Counted from the stretch's first letter, positions 1 to 7,774 are shown. The stretch: DNA of 35,791 nucleotides from Patulibacter medicamentivorans (GCF_000240225.1 NZ_AGUD01000046.1:1-35791); one strand, 5' to 3'. Program-made: numbers and translations. Notes: generated by a model from the sequence alone, not told the origin.

Positions 1-24
1 CGACGGTCGGGCGGCCCGCCGTCG
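1..24 (-). terminator. GC-rich hairpin after the copper operon
   Basis: CGACGG (1-6) pairs with CCGTCG (19-24), and CGGG (8-11) pairs with CCCG (15-18), leaving a CGG loop and one bulged T. It lies just past the stop of the minus-strand gene ending at 49. There is no T-tract, so a transcription-stop role is inferred only from its position and strength. Confidence 0.4.
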
Positions 25-48
25 GCCCGCCCACCCCGCCGCCGCGCC

Positions 49-801
49 TCAGGCCGCCCGGCGCCGCAGCAGCCCGAGGCCCGAGAGGCCGATCGCGACC
101 GCGGCCAGCACGATCGCGACGATCGTCAGGGCGTCGGTGCCGTCGTCGTCCTTCGTCGCGGCAGCCGTCGTCGCGCCGGCGGTCGAGCCGCTCGCCGGCG
201 TCTCGCGTCCGCCGGCGCCGCTCGCGGGGGCGGCCTCGCCGTGGGTGCTGACCACGTCCTGGGGCGTGGCCGACTCCGACAGCGTCACCGTCGGGGCCGG
301 GTTCTCGCTCTCGGCGCTGCCGATCCAGCGGGCGACCTCGCCGTCGGAGTAGTCCTGCAGCGCCTTGAACGCCAGGCCGCCGGTCCGGACGGGGTTGCGG
401 GCGATGAAGTGCAGCTCGGCGTAGCCGCCCGGCGGCACCCGGCCGCCGGTCCAGCGGATCTCGGACGGCTGTCCGCCGCGGCGGACGACCTTCGCCCTCC
501 ACCCGGGCGCCGCCTCGACCAGCAGGAAGTCGATCCCCTTCGGCAGCTGCATCCGCACCGCCGTGGTGTCGGCGGACGTCTCCTCGTTGGGGACGATCAC
601 GCGGTAGCGCTGCAGGTCGGCCGGCCGCGACGCCGCCGGCTGGATCGTCACGTGGGCCGCGGCGGTCGCGGCGGGCAGCAGGACCGCCGCGGCGAGCGCG
701 GGCGCCAGCAGGCTCCCGCGCCGCGCCGTCCGGCGGCCGCGACCCGCGCGCGGCTCACGGCCCCGACCGGGGCCGCGCGGCGCTGGGGTCGCGGTGCTCA
801 C
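49..801 (-). CDS. YcnI/DUF1775 copper-binding family protein, membrane-anchored
   Basis: Predicted exported protein of 250 residues. I chose GTG at 801 because it overlaps the stop of the preceding gene (GTGA, 798-801); the upstream extension is low-complexity Arg/Pro/Gly. A basic N-region and a hydrophobic stretch end at about residue 49, followed by His50 (AAAHVTIQP), so cleavage would leave an N-terminal His. In the YcnI family this His takes part in Cu(II) binding, a monohistidine brace in the Bacillus protein. The family core follows, with GW at about 110 and the PGGYAELHF segment, then a Ser/Thr/Ala-rich linker and a C-terminal membrane helix (LTIVAIVLAAVAIGLSGLGL) ending in RRR. This fits a protein tethered outside the membrane. 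It follows a second DUF1775 gene and is probably translationally coupled to it. The copper role is from family knowledge; the fold call is firm. Confidence 0.85.
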   Translation of the reverse strand: MSTATPAPRGPGRGREPRAGRGRRTARRGSLLAPALAAAVLLPAATAAAHVTIQPAASRPADLQRYRVIVPNEETSADTTAVRMQLPKGIDFLLVEAAPGWRAKVVRRGGQPSEIRWTGGRVPPGGYAELHFIARNPVRTGGLAFKALQDYSDGEVARWIGSAESENPAPTVTLSESATPQDVVSTHGEAAPASGAGGRETPASGSTAGATTAAATKDDDGTDALTIVAIVLAAVAIGLSGLGLLRRRAA

Positions 802-1352
802 GTCGCCGGCGCGCTGGCGACGACGTCGATCACGGACGCCGGGTGGTCCGAGCCCGGGCCGCCGGCCCAGCGGACGACCTCGGGCCGCTTGCGGCTGCCC
901 TTCCTCGACGTGTAGTACTGGTCGATCCTGAACGTCAGCGCCTGCGGGGTCGCCGGGTTCTGGAACCGGATCGGCCACTCGCCGTAGAAGTGCGGCGCGA
1001 TCTCGTCACGGGTCGTCCGCGCGGTCCAGGTGATCCGGCTGATGGCGACGACGTCGCCGCCCTCGGCGTCCTTCTGGCCGGTCTTCCTGGTCTTCAGGGA
1101 GACCTTCCAGTCGGGCAGCTGGCGGATCGAGATCGACGTCCGGATCGCGGTCGGCACCAGCAGCGAGACCTTGTAGGTCCGCTGGCCGTCGGTCTCGTTG
1201 GGGGCGCGCAGGACGTAGGTCCCGCGGGCCGCGGTCAGCGCGGCGCCCTGGGGCTGCAGCGGGCTGACGGTGGCGTGCGCGCCGGCGACGGCCGGCAGCG
1301 CGAGGGCGGCCAGCGCGGTGCCGGTGGCCAGGGCGACGGTGATCTTGCTCAT
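798..1352 (-). CDS. YcnI/DUF1775 family secreted protein
   Basis: Predicted exported protein of 184 residues, a second and divergent DUF1775 copy next to the first. ATG at 1352 is supported by an AAAGGA ribosome site a few bases upstream; the longer GTG-initiated frame adds only non-conserved residues. The signal peptide is MSKITVALATGTALAALALP with probable cleavage after AVAGA, exposing His26 (HATVSP). The core has the family spacing, including PDW at about residue 102 and the ITWTA and FYGEWPIRF strands. Unlike its neighbour it has no C-terminal membrane helix; it ends shortly after VVRWAGGPGSDHPASVIDV. It would be free in the cell envelope, whereas its partner is anchored. The YcnI genes I know of sit beside copper transport genes (ycnJ/copCD), and none is visible here, so the copper assignment is by family only. 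Confidence 0.85.
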   Translation of the reverse strand: MSKITVALATGTALAALALPAVAGAHATVSPLQPQGAALTAARGTYVLRAPNETDGQRTYKVSLLVPTAIRTSISIRQLPDWKVSLKTRKTGQKDAEGGDVVAISRITWTARTTRDEIAPHFYGEWPIRFQNPATPQALTFRIDQYYTSRKGSRKRPEVVRWAGGPGSDHPASVIDVVASAPAT

Positions 1353-1392
1353 CTGGGGTCCTTTGGAAGCGGGGTTCGGGGCGGTCGCGCGC

Positions 1393-1785
1393 TCAGCTGG
1401 CACGGATCGCGAAGCGGGCGCTGAAGCTGCGCCGCTTGCCGGCGCGCGTGTAGCGGCCGGAGACGGTGATCTGGTAGGCGCCGGCGCGGGGGAACGTCAG
1501 CCGCGCCGAGCGGCTGCGGGCCTTGCTCGCGACCGTCCTGCCGCTGCTGTCGGTGACGCGGATCCGCGCGCTGGAGAACGAGAACCGCGCCGTGCGCGGG
1601 ACCTTGACGGCGACGACCTTGACGGTCGCGGGACGGCGGGCGACCGGCTCGTCGTCGGGCAGCACGTGGATCGTGACGACGGCGCCGTTGGACGACGCGG
1701 TCTGGTGGGCCTGGGCGGTGCCGGCGAACGCCAGCGCGCCGGTCAGGGCGAGCGCGGCGAGCGTCGCGGGGATCGAGCGGTTCAT
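1393..1785 (-). CDS. small exported protein, probably an envelope copper-related domain
   Basis: Exported protein of 130 residues. ATG at 1785 is preceded by a strong GGAGGT ribosome site four bases away. The signal peptide (MNRSIPATLAALALTGALAF) ends at AQA, so the mature protein should start with His27 (HQTASSNG). The rest is a beta-rich Ig-like segment: VVTIHVLPDDEPVARRPATVKV, then FSFSSARIRVTDSSG and FPRAGAYQITVSG. This resembles the small CopC/YtkA-type beta-sandwich domains of copper operons, but I cannot assign it to a named family with certainty. It is the first gene of a three-gene minus-strand block, 40 bases ahead of the first DUF1775 gene. All three proteins share the exposed-His design, which supports a common metal-handling role (inference). 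Confidence 0.7.
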   Translation of the reverse strand: MNRSIPATLAALALTGALAFAGTAQAHQTASSNGAVVTIHVLPDDEPVARRPATVKVVAVKVPRTARFSFSSARIRVTDSSGRTVASKARSRSARLTFPRAGAYQITVSGRYTRAGKRRSFSARFAIRAS

Positions 1786-1830
1786 GGGACCTCCGGGGTC
1801 CGTGGTGGGGGTGCGGCGCGCGGGTCCGGC

Positions 1831-1846
1831 GCGATCGGGCGATCGC
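1831..1846. promoter_or_regulatory. perfect palindrome upstream of the copper block
   Basis: GCGATCG and CGATCGC are exact inverted repeats separated by GG, about 45 bases upstream of the ATG at 1785. It is the clearest symmetric site in the 282-base gap 1786-2067, which otherwise shows no gene. Very GC-rich DNA makes short palindromes common, so an operator role is only possible. Confidence 0.2.
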
Positions 1847-2067
1847 GTTCCGGACGCTGCGGCCGTCGGATGCGGCGCGCCGCCCGGCGGGCGGCGCTGC
1901 GGTGCTCGGAGCCGGCTCGCGCAGGACCGGGACCCGTCGTCGACGGGCGGTCGCAGGCGAGCCGGTGCCCGGCGGGGTCGTGGGTCGACCGTCGCCGGGC
2001 GACGCAGGAGCGCACCGCGGATCCGGGATCCGGCGGTGGTGCCCGATCCCCGGACGGGGCGGGTGCG

Positions 2068-2394
2068 CTAGAGCGTCGCGGGTGCCGCTGGCGGCGGCCG
2101 GACCGCGAGCGCCGAGGCGATCAGGCGACCGCCGCGGGGGACGAGGCCGTGCGGGCGGTCGCGAGCGACCCGCGTCGCGCGGGCCGGACGGACTCGGCGC
2201 GCGCGGAAGGCGCGGGCCAGGCGGGCGATCCGCTCCTCGCCGACGTAGTGCCCGCTCAGCAGCAGGGCGAACAGCGCGACGGCTGGTGCCAGCGTCAGCA
2301 GCACCGACGCGCTGTCGGGCACGAGCGCCGCGACGACGAGCATGCCGACCGCGACGAGCGCCGCGGTCCCGCGGATGCCGGTACGGATCGACAT
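2068..2394 (-). CDS. small two-helix membrane protein, function unknown
   Basis: Hypothetical protein of 108 residues from ATG 2394 (a GTG six bases upstream is an alternative start). Two hydrophobic segments are visible: GTAALVAVGMLVVAALV (about 8-24) and VLLTLAPAVALFALLLSG (about 31-48). They are followed by GHYVGEERIARLARAF and an Arg-rich, probably cytoplasmic tail. No enzymatic motif is visible and I do not recognise the family. It lies 282 bases upstream of the copper block on the same strand, too far to assume one transcript. Its low-complexity tail gives weaker coding evidence than the membrane part. Confidence 0.5.
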   Translation of the reverse strand: MSIRTGIRGTAALVAVGMLVVAALVPDSASVLLTLAPAVALFALLLSGHYVGEERIARLARAFRARRVRPARATRVARDRPHGLVPRGGRLIASALAVRPPPAAPATL

Positions 2395-2470
2395 TCGCAC
2401 GGAGCCTATCGGGCGCCCGCCGACGGTGGTCTGCGAGCGCCCGCCCGCGAGGGGGGCGGCAAGCGCGGCC

Positions 2471-3313
2471 TCAGCGGGCGCCGAAGACGGCGAAGACCCG
2501 CCGGCTCAGCAGCCGCATCACGACGTCGTAGCCGAACGGGAAGTAGCGCTGGGCCAGGTAGCCGAAGCGGATGTCGGGCGAGGTGAAGACCATCTCGCGG
2601 TTGCGCTCGACCCCGCGCAGGATCGCCGCGGCCGCGCGCTCGGGGCTGACGGCGTGGCGCGCGAAGCGGTTGATCTCGCGGTCGACCCGCGGGTTGCTGC
2701 GGTCGACGCCGACCAGGTCGACGCTCTGCACCAGCGGGGTCGCGACCGCGCCGGGGCAGACCAGGCTGACGCGGATGCGGTGCTGGCGAAGGTCGAAGCG
2801 CAGCACCTCGGAGACCCCGCGGAGCCCGAACTTGCTGGCGCTGTAGGCGGCGTGCAGCGGCAGGCCGAAGAGCCCCGCGGCCGAGGAGACGTTGACCAGG
2901 TGGCCGCCGCGGCCGGCCTCGATCATCGGCGGGACGAACGACTCGATCACGTGGATCGGCCCCATCAGGTTGATGTCGACCATCCGCTGCCAGTGCTCGT
3001 GGCGGAGGCTGGTGACGGAGCCCCAGGCCGAGACCCCGGCGACGTTCATGACCACGTCGACGCTGCCGTGCTCGGCGTGGACCGCGTCGGCGAACCGCTG
3101 GACCGCCTCGTGGTCGGAGATGTCGAGCGCCTCGGCGGCGTGGACCGTCCCGCCGAGCGCGCGGATCTCGTCGACCGTCCGCTGCAGCGCGTCGGCGGCG
3201 ATGTCGGTCAGCACGAGCGACGCGCCGCGCTCGGCGGCGGCCAGCGCGGTCGCCCGTCCGATGCCGCTCGCGGCACCGGTGATCAGGCAGGTGGTTCCGG
3301 AGAGACGGGTCAC
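2471..3313 (-). CDS. SDR family NAD(P)-dependent oxidoreductase
   Basis: Short-chain dehydrogenase/reductase of 280 residues, a cytosolic Rossmann enzyme. Cofactor motif TGAASGIG at 12-19, NVAG at about 90-93 (Asn of NNAG kept), active-site Ser in VNVSSAAG near 143, and YSASK with Tyr157 and Lys161. The acidic residue after strand beta-2 (LVLTD) favours NAD over NADP. I placed the start at GTG 3313, seven residues before the first beta strand as usual for the family; TTG 3340 or GTG 3334 would add up to nine residues. The substrate cannot be told; the C-terminal part (PDIRFGYLAQRYFPFGYDVVMRLL) resembles SDRs acting on hydrophobic substrates such as acyl chains or steroids. It lies 84 bases downstream of a TetR gene on the same strand. 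Confidence 0.88.
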   Translation of the reverse strand: MTRLSGTTCLITGAASGIGRATALAAAERGASLVLTDIAADALQRTVDEIRALGGTVHAAEALDISDHEAVQRFADAVHAEHGSVDVVMNVAGVSAWGSVTSLRHEHWQRMVDINLMGPIHVIESFVPPMIEAGRGGHLVNVSSAAGLFGLPLHAAYSASKFGLRGVSEVLRFDLRQHRIRVSLVCPGAVATPLVQSVDLVGVDRSNPRVDREINRFARHAVSPERAAAAILRGVERNREMVFTSPDIRFGYLAQRYFPFGYDVVMRLLSRRVFAVFGAR

Positions 3314-3397
3314 GAGCGGGACGGTAGCATCCACGAACAATGATGTACACCGATCGGCCGGTCCCCGCGCGAGGGGGGTGACGCGGCCGCGCGCGCC

Positions 3398-4048
3398 TCA
3401 GCCGGCCGCTCGCCGCGCGACCGCGATCCGCTGCGCGGCGTCGCCGATCCCGACCGCCAGCTCGGCGCAGTCGGTCGCCAGCTGCTCGCGGGTCACGCCC
3501 AGCGACCCGTCGAGCCAGGCCAGCAGCAGCTCGGCGATCCCGCCGGCCAGCAGCGCGGCGGTGATCCGGACCAGCGACTCGCTCTCGGGCGTCGCCCCGT
3601 ACTCGGCGCGGCCGTAGCCGGCGATGATCTCGGCCAGCTCGCCCATCGTCGCCATCCGCCGGCGGGTCAGGGCCTCGCTGCCCATCGCCTCGACGAAGAC
3701 CACGCGCGCGCGGCGGGGATCCTCGGTCAGGGCGTCGAGCATCGCCTCGATCGCGGCCGTCGCCCGCGCTCGCCGGTCGTCCCCGGCGCCGGCGACGGCG
3801 GTCGCCAGCGCGGCGGTCGCGTCCTCGACGATCTCGTCGTAGATCGCGACCGCCAGGTCGTCGAGCGAGGGGAAGCTCTCGTAGAAGAAGCGCGGCGTCA
3901 GGCCGGCCCGCTGGCAGACCCCGCGGACGGTGGTCTGGGCCCAGCCGTGCTCGCCGAGCAGCTCGAGCCCGGCGTCGAGCAGCTGCCGGCGTCGCGTCGC
4001 GCGCCGCTCCTCGGCGGACCTCCCGGCGTAGCTGCGCGTCCCGGCCAC
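3398..4048 (-). CDS. TetR/AcrR family transcriptional regulator
   Basis: DNA-binding repressor of 216 residues. The N-terminal helix-turn-helix spans about 18-75: TRRRQLLDAGLELLGEHGW, then TTVRGVCQRAGLTPRFFYESF, the classic TetR recognition-helix region. The remaining all-helical Ala/Leu-rich part is the ligand and dimerisation domain. The start is GTG 4048. It is divergent from the DUF2236 oxygenase across a 70-base gap and precedes the SDR gene, so it likely controls the oxygenase and perhaps the SDR. TetR-type regulators (LcpR) are known beside latex-clearing-protein genes, which fits but does not prove such a ligand class. Confidence 0.9.
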   Translation of the reverse strand: MAGTRSYAGRSAEERRATRRRQLLDAGLELLGEHGWAQTTVRGVCQRAGLTPRFFYESFPSLDDLAVAIYDEIVEDATAALATAVAGAGDDRRARATAAIEAMLDALTEDPRRARVVFVEAMGSEALTRRRMATMGELAEIIAGYGRAEYGATPESESLVRITAALLAGGIAELLLAWLDGSLGVTREQLATDCAELAVGIGDAAQRIAVARRAAG

Positions 4049-4118
4049 CGCTCGATCATCGCAGTCGCGGTAAAGGGGAAACGTCCGTTGCTCGATGGGG
4101 TACGATTAGGAAACGCCC
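4049..4118. promoter_or_regulatory. divergent promoter region, TetR gene / DUF2236 oxygenase
   Basis: This 70-base gap is clearly AT-richer than its surroundings. TACGAT (4101-4106) is a plausible -10 for the oxygenase gene, giving a very short leader before ATG 4119. GGAAACG occurs twice in direct orientation (4077-4083 and 4109-4115), flanking that -10, and CTCGAT also occurs twice (4051-4056, 4091-4096). These repeats are candidates for binding by the adjacent TetR protein. No good -35 or long palindrome is visible. Confidence 0.4.
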
Positions 4119-5345
4119 ATGCTCACTTCCGCTGAAGCGCCCTCGACCGGCCGCCGCCGGTCCGCCGGCCGGCCCGATCCGACAGCTGCCCCGTCGCGCG
4201 CCGCGCTGCTCCCGGACGAGGACCTGGCCGCCCGCCTGGCTGCCGGCCGCCACGAGGGCGATCCGCTGGCCGACGCGCTGGTGGCGACCTTCGCCGAGCT
4301 GCCGGGCGGCCACGGCTGGCGGCTGCTCGACCAGGCCCTCGACGCCGCGCCGGGCCCGCTGCCGGCCGATGCGCCACCGGCGCTGCGGGCGCTGATCGAG
4401 CAGGCCGGCAGCGCGCCGCCGTGGCTGGACCTGGACCTGGTCGACGCGGGCGCGACGAGCTTCTGGCGGGTCGGCGCGCCGGCGCTGTTCGTGTCGCTGC
4501 TCTACGGCTCGCTGGCCTTCGGGTACCAGTACGCCGACCTGTCGCGCCCGCTGGTGGCGACCGGGCGGCTGGAGCGGATGGCCTCGCGTCGGATCGGCGA
4601 GACCGCCCGCTGGTCGCTCGACGTGACCCGGCCGGGCGGGATGCACCCCGGAGGGGCGGGCTGGAAGAGCTCGATCCGGGTCCGGATCGTCCACGCCCTC
4701 GTGCGCGCGCGCCTGACCCGGTCCGACGGCTGGGACCACGAGCAGTGGGGCGTCCCGATCAGCGCCAGCGGCATGATGGCGACCGCGATCGGCGGCTTCC
4801 ACATCGTGCCGGAGCGGGCCCTGCGCGACATGGGCGCCCGCTGCAACGACGCCGACCGCGAGGCCCGGACCGCGCTCTGGCGCTGGGTCGCCTTCGTGAT
4901 GGGCGTGCCCGAGGACCTGCTGCCCCAGAACGCCCGCGAGGCCGAGCGCCTGATGGCCACGCTCGAGGGCTTCTTCCCCGGCCCGAGCGAGGACGGCCCG
5001 CGCCTGATGCGCGCCCTGACCCACTACGGCCTGCCGCTCGAGGGCGCGATGCCGGCCCCGCTCGTCGGTCCCGCGCGTGCCCTCAGCGCCCCGGTCGTCG
5101 CCTCGTTCATCCGCCGCTTCCTCGGCGACGAGATGTCCGACCAGCTCGGCCTCCGGCGATCGCCCCTGCGCCGCCTCTTCCCCCTCACCCGACCGGTCGT
5201 CCGCGCCCACGCCGTCCTCCTCGCCCTCGGCGTCCTCGGCGACGAGCGCACCTCCGCCGCCGCCCAGATCCGCGCGATCGAGCGACTGCTGGACCTGGCC
5301 GGGGACCCGAAGGCACCGGTGTCGCCGGGGGCGGTGGCGGGGTAG
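4119..5345 (+). CDS. DUF2236 oxygenase, MpaB / latex-clearing-protein family
   Basis: Protein of 408 residues, close to the usual length of Lcp-type haem oxygenases. The DUF2236 core runs from about 95 to 330. WLDLDLVDAGATSFWRVG leads into a helical core, followed by RIGETARWSLDVTRPGGMHPGG and KSSIRVRIVHALVRARL. His192 in the HALVR motif matches the position of the proximal haem ligand in Lcp enzymes. WDHEQWGVPIS and VPEDLLPQ are further family landmarks. Family members cleave polyisoprene (Lcp), or are of unknown substrate in bacteria and fungi (MpaB). No Tat or Sec signal is evident although the N-terminus is Arg-rich (GRRRSAGR). The gene is divergent from a TetR gene and ends at a G-rich tract where the rhs island begins. 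Haem oxygenase class is likely; the substrate is unknown. Confidence 0.85.
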   Translation: MLTSAEAPSTGRRRSAGRPDPTAAPSRAALLPDEDLAARLAAGRHEGDPLADALVATFAELPGGHGWRLLDQALDAAPGPLPADAPPALRALIEQAGSAPPWLDLDLVDAGATSFWRVGAPALFVSLLYGSLAFGYQYADLSRPLVATGRLERMASRRIGETARWSLDVTRPGGMHPGGAGWKSSIRVRIVHALVRARLTRSDGWDHEQWGVPISASGMMATAIGGFHIVPERALRDMGARCNDADREARTALWRWVAFVMGVPEDLLPQNAREAERLMATLEGFFPGPSEDGPRLMRALTHYGLPLEGAMPAPLVGPARALSAPVVASFIRRFLGDEMSDQLGLRRSPLRRLFPLTRPVVRAHAVLLALGVLGDERTSAAAQIRAIERLLDLAGDPKAPVSPGAVAG

Positions 5346-5365
5346 GGGTGGGTGGGGCGCGGGGG
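5339..5365 (+). other. G-quadruplex-forming motif
   Basis: Runs GGGG (5339-5342), GGGG (5345-5348), GGG (5350-5352), GGGG (5354-5357) and GGGGG (5361-5365) are separated by loops of only 1-3 bases. The tract includes the stop codon of the oxygenase gene and the first codon of the truncated rhs frame. Such short loops favour a stable quadruplex. Whether it marks a recombination junction is inference. Confidence 0.55.
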
Positions 5366-7373
5366 CACGCGCATCTCGCGGGCGGGCTGGCGCGGTACGG
5401 TTCTGCGCTCAGCAGGATCAGCCGAGGACACGACGGTCGTCGGCCAGTCCGGCATCGGCGACGTGACGACGACCACGCGTGCCGAGAACGGCTACGTCGG
5501 TGAGCGTCTGGAGAAGACGCGTCGGTGGGTCGAGACGAAGGTGCCGACCGGCCAGAACGCGATCGGCTCGTCGTCGGGGCAGACCGATTGCTACGGCTAC
5601 AACACGTTTGGGTCGATGACCGTGACCCGGCGTCAGTCCGAGAAGCGGAAGGGGACGGTGGGGGACCCCAATCCGGCCGCGCCGACACCGGCGACTGCCT
5701 GCTCCGGCTCGGAAGGCCAGGCGCTTGGCGCGGTGGAGGTGCAGTACACCTTCGACACGTTCGAGCGGATGGTCGCGGGCCGCGAGCGCACGCACGAGGA
5801 TGCCGACGAAGCGGACACGGACAAGGTCCTGAAGCCGACCCAGGCCTACTGCTACGACGCCTTGGATCGCCGTGATCGGCGGTTGGAGAACCTGCCGTCG
5901 GGCAGCGACCCGGGCGAGGATCCGGACCCGATCGAGCAGCTGCGGCGGGCTCGGTCAGCGTGCACCGCGAGCGATCTCCCGTCGACGGTCAAGCCGTTCG
6001 ACTACAGCTACCTGGGGCAGACGGAGCAGTTGACGCGGGAGAATCGCGACGGGAACGTTCAGAACTACGAGTACGCAGCGAACGGCGAGCGGCTCGGACG
6101 TCTGCGGACGCCGAAGGACGCACCGAACGACGATGTCTGGCGGGCCTACGAGACCGACGCGGTCGGGTCGGTCGTCGGATTGGAGGCTCCAAGCGACGGT
6201 CGGGTCGACGAAGACAACGAGTACCGGACGGACCCGTTCGGCGATCCGGTGGCCAGGGAGGGCCTCCTAGACGAGGGCGCGCAGGAGAACCCGTTCCGGT
6301 TCCAGGGCTTCTACAAGGACCAGGACACCGGGACCTACGACATGCAGGCTCGGTCCTACCGGACCGACATCGGCCAGTTCCTGCAACAGGACCGGTTCAT
6401 GGACCCGCAAGCGGATCTGCAGTTGGCCGCGGATCCGCTGACGTCGGCCAGGTACTCGTTCACCGCGGGCAACCCGGCAACCAGGGCCGAGTACGACGGG
6501 CACCTGCCGTGCAGGAGGGCGCTCGTGATGGGGAACGCCGACTGCGCGAAGGTCAATAAGGCCGTGGCGGACGCTGAGCGGGAGTGCGGGCAGCGGTGCG
6601 GGCGCGCTATGGCGGACGCGCTCTACAACCAGTCCAAGGCGCGCCCGTTGAGCGATATGGGCAAGCCCTACGCGCCGCCGAAGATCGCCAAGGCGCTCTT
6701 CGGTCCGGTGGCGCGCAGCCTGGCAGGCGTTCCGCAGAAGCCATCGTGGCTGGACCGCGGCTTGAACGTCGTGAAGACGATCACGGGGAAGGCCTACGGG
6801 CAGACTGGCCGCTTCTTTGGGTGCGTGTCGGAGCGGCTGGCGATGAAGCCGTGCGACACCGGCGACGCGATCGAGGCGCGGGAGAAGCTGGGCGAGCAGA
6901 TTCCGGGGATGGCGGGTGCCGCGCTCGATCCGCGGTGTGGCGGCCCGATCGACTGCGCGATGAGCATCCTCCCGCTGCGGTTCGTACGGGGTGGGAAGCG
7001 CTTTCTGGAGGCGGCTGAGGACGCGAAGAAGGCGGCCGGTAAGGGCGCAGAGACTTCAAGCGCGCTCAGGAAGGCGAACGCTGGTGCGTTCGAGGCTGCA
7101 GATCGCATCCGAGAGTGGACGCCAAAGAGCTACCATCTGGCCGGCGCGACGGGGAGACGGGCGAAGTTCGCTGAAGGCGTTGACCCTCGGGTTGAGGTGG
7201 CCGCAGCACTGCGAAGCGATAGCGGGCAATTTCTGTCGAATGAACAGATTCCCGGATCGTTCCGATATGTCGGTGATGCCGGTCGGGTGATCGGTACTCG
7301 AGGGGAGACGAAGATGCGGATCATCGTCGTTGACGGTCGCGTTGCCAACGCCTTCCCAGTCAGGACGCGATGA
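5352..7373 (+). CDS. RHS repeat-associated core protein, 5'-truncated, with C-terminal toxin-like domain
   Basis: The open frame encodes 673 residues, whereas whole Rhs proteins are usually well over a thousand, so this is the 3' end of an rhs gene. The nominal GTG start lies in a G-rich tract and the first 40 or so residues look non-native. YD-type repeats are visible (about residues 160-260). The core boundary follows: NPFRFQGFYKDQDTGTYDMQ, then ARSYRTDIGQFLQQDRF, then YSFTAGNPATRAEYDGH at about 375. Beyond it lie a 200-residue Ala-rich pretoxin segment and a distinct tail of about 80 residues (HLAGATGRRAKFAEGVDP to MRIIVVDGRVANAFPV). That tail has the size and strand pattern of small polymorphic RNase toxins; the activity is inferred. 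Base composition is lower in GC than both flanks, and the downstream gene overlaps by ATGA. It may be a silent orphan tip or depend on a lost N-terminus. Confidence 0.8.
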   Translation: MGRGGTRISRAGWRGTVLRSAGSAEDTTVVGQSGIGDVTTTTRAENGYVGERLEKTRRWVETKVPTGQNAIGSSSGQTDCYGYNTFGSMTVTRRQSEKRKGTVGDPNPAAPTPATACSGSEGQALGAVEVQYTFDTFERMVAGRERTHEDADEADTDKVLKPTQAYCYDALDRRDRRLENLPSGSDPGEDPDPIEQLRRARSACTASDLPSTVKPFDYSYLGQTEQLTRENRDGNVQNYEYAANGERLGRLRTPKDAPNDDVWRAYETDAVGSVVGLEAPSDGRVDEDNEYRTDPFGDPVAREGLLDEGAQENPFRFQGFYKDQDTGTYDMQARSYRTDIGQFLQQDRFMDPQADLQLAADPLTSARYSFTAGNPATRAEYDGHLPCRRALVMGNADCAKVNKAVADAERECGQRCGRAMADALYNQSKARPLSDMGKPYAPPKIAKALFGPVARSLAGVPQKPSWLDRGLNVVKTITGKAYGQTGRFFGCVSERLAMKPCDTGDAIEAREKLGEQIPGMAGAALDPRCGGPIDCAMSILPLRFVRGGKRFLEAAEDAKKAAGKGAETSSALRKANAGAFEAADRIREWTPKSYHLAGATGRRAKFAEGVDPRVEVAAALRSDSGQFLSNEQIPGSFRYVGDAGRVIGTRGETKMRIIVVDGRVANAFPVRTR

Positions 7374-7774
7374 GAGAGGGCTTTCAGATGGTGCTGTCGG
7401 ATCCCCTCGCTGAGGTCGATCGGGAGACAGCTGCCGATCTCCTGTGCGGCGTGACCGCGACGCTCGAGATCTCGCGCGGTGACACAACCTGGCGGGATGA
7501 GCATTTCCCCGTGCTCGAACTCGCGCTCGCCCTCGTTCGCTCAACGGAGCCTGAGTCTCTCCGATTTCGGTCGATGTGCCTTGAAGAAGACCCCGCGTTC
7601 GCCGTGGTTCCAGGGCCGGGATTTGTCAATGTGATCACGTACGACCGCATGAGCTTTCAGGTCCCGGTCGATGAGTTCCGACGCGCACGCGGCGCATTCA
7701 TTGAGCAAGTGGATCGCGTTCTCCAAGCGATGTTTGGCTGGACGATCAGCGATATCGACAGGTCGACGCGGTGA
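7370..7774 (+). CDS. probable immunity protein for the Rhs toxin tail
   Basis: Acidic protein of 134 residues that I do not recognise by family. Its ATG overlaps the rhs stop (ATGA, 7370-7373). A second ATG at 7388 has a GAGAGAGGG ribosome-like site seven bases ahead, so the real start could be six codons later. The sequence is mostly helical at both ends, with a central strand region (FAVVPGPGFVNVITYDRMSF) and a C-terminal FRRARGAFIEQVDRVLQAMFGW. Size, acidity, lower GC and tight coupling to a variable Rhs tail are the normal signs of a cognate immunity gene. The assignment rests on context, not on sequence similarity. Confidence 0.6.
   Translation: MREGFQMVLSDPLAEVDRETAADLLCGVTATLEISRGDTTWRDEHFPVLELALALVRSTEPESLRFRSMCLEEDPAFAVVPGPGFVNVITYDRMSFQVPVDEFRRARGAFIEQVDRVLQAMFGWTISDIDRSTR

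Noticed and set aside
1782..2015. 77-codon minus-strand frame in the gap upstream of the copper block.
   Set aside because: Almost only Arg, Pro and Ala, overlaps the start of the exported protein, and has no ribosome site.
1270..2586. Long plus-strand frame across the copper block.
   Set aside because: Arg/Gly-rich with no motifs; the minus strand has clear signal peptides, ribosome sites and family motifs over the same bases.
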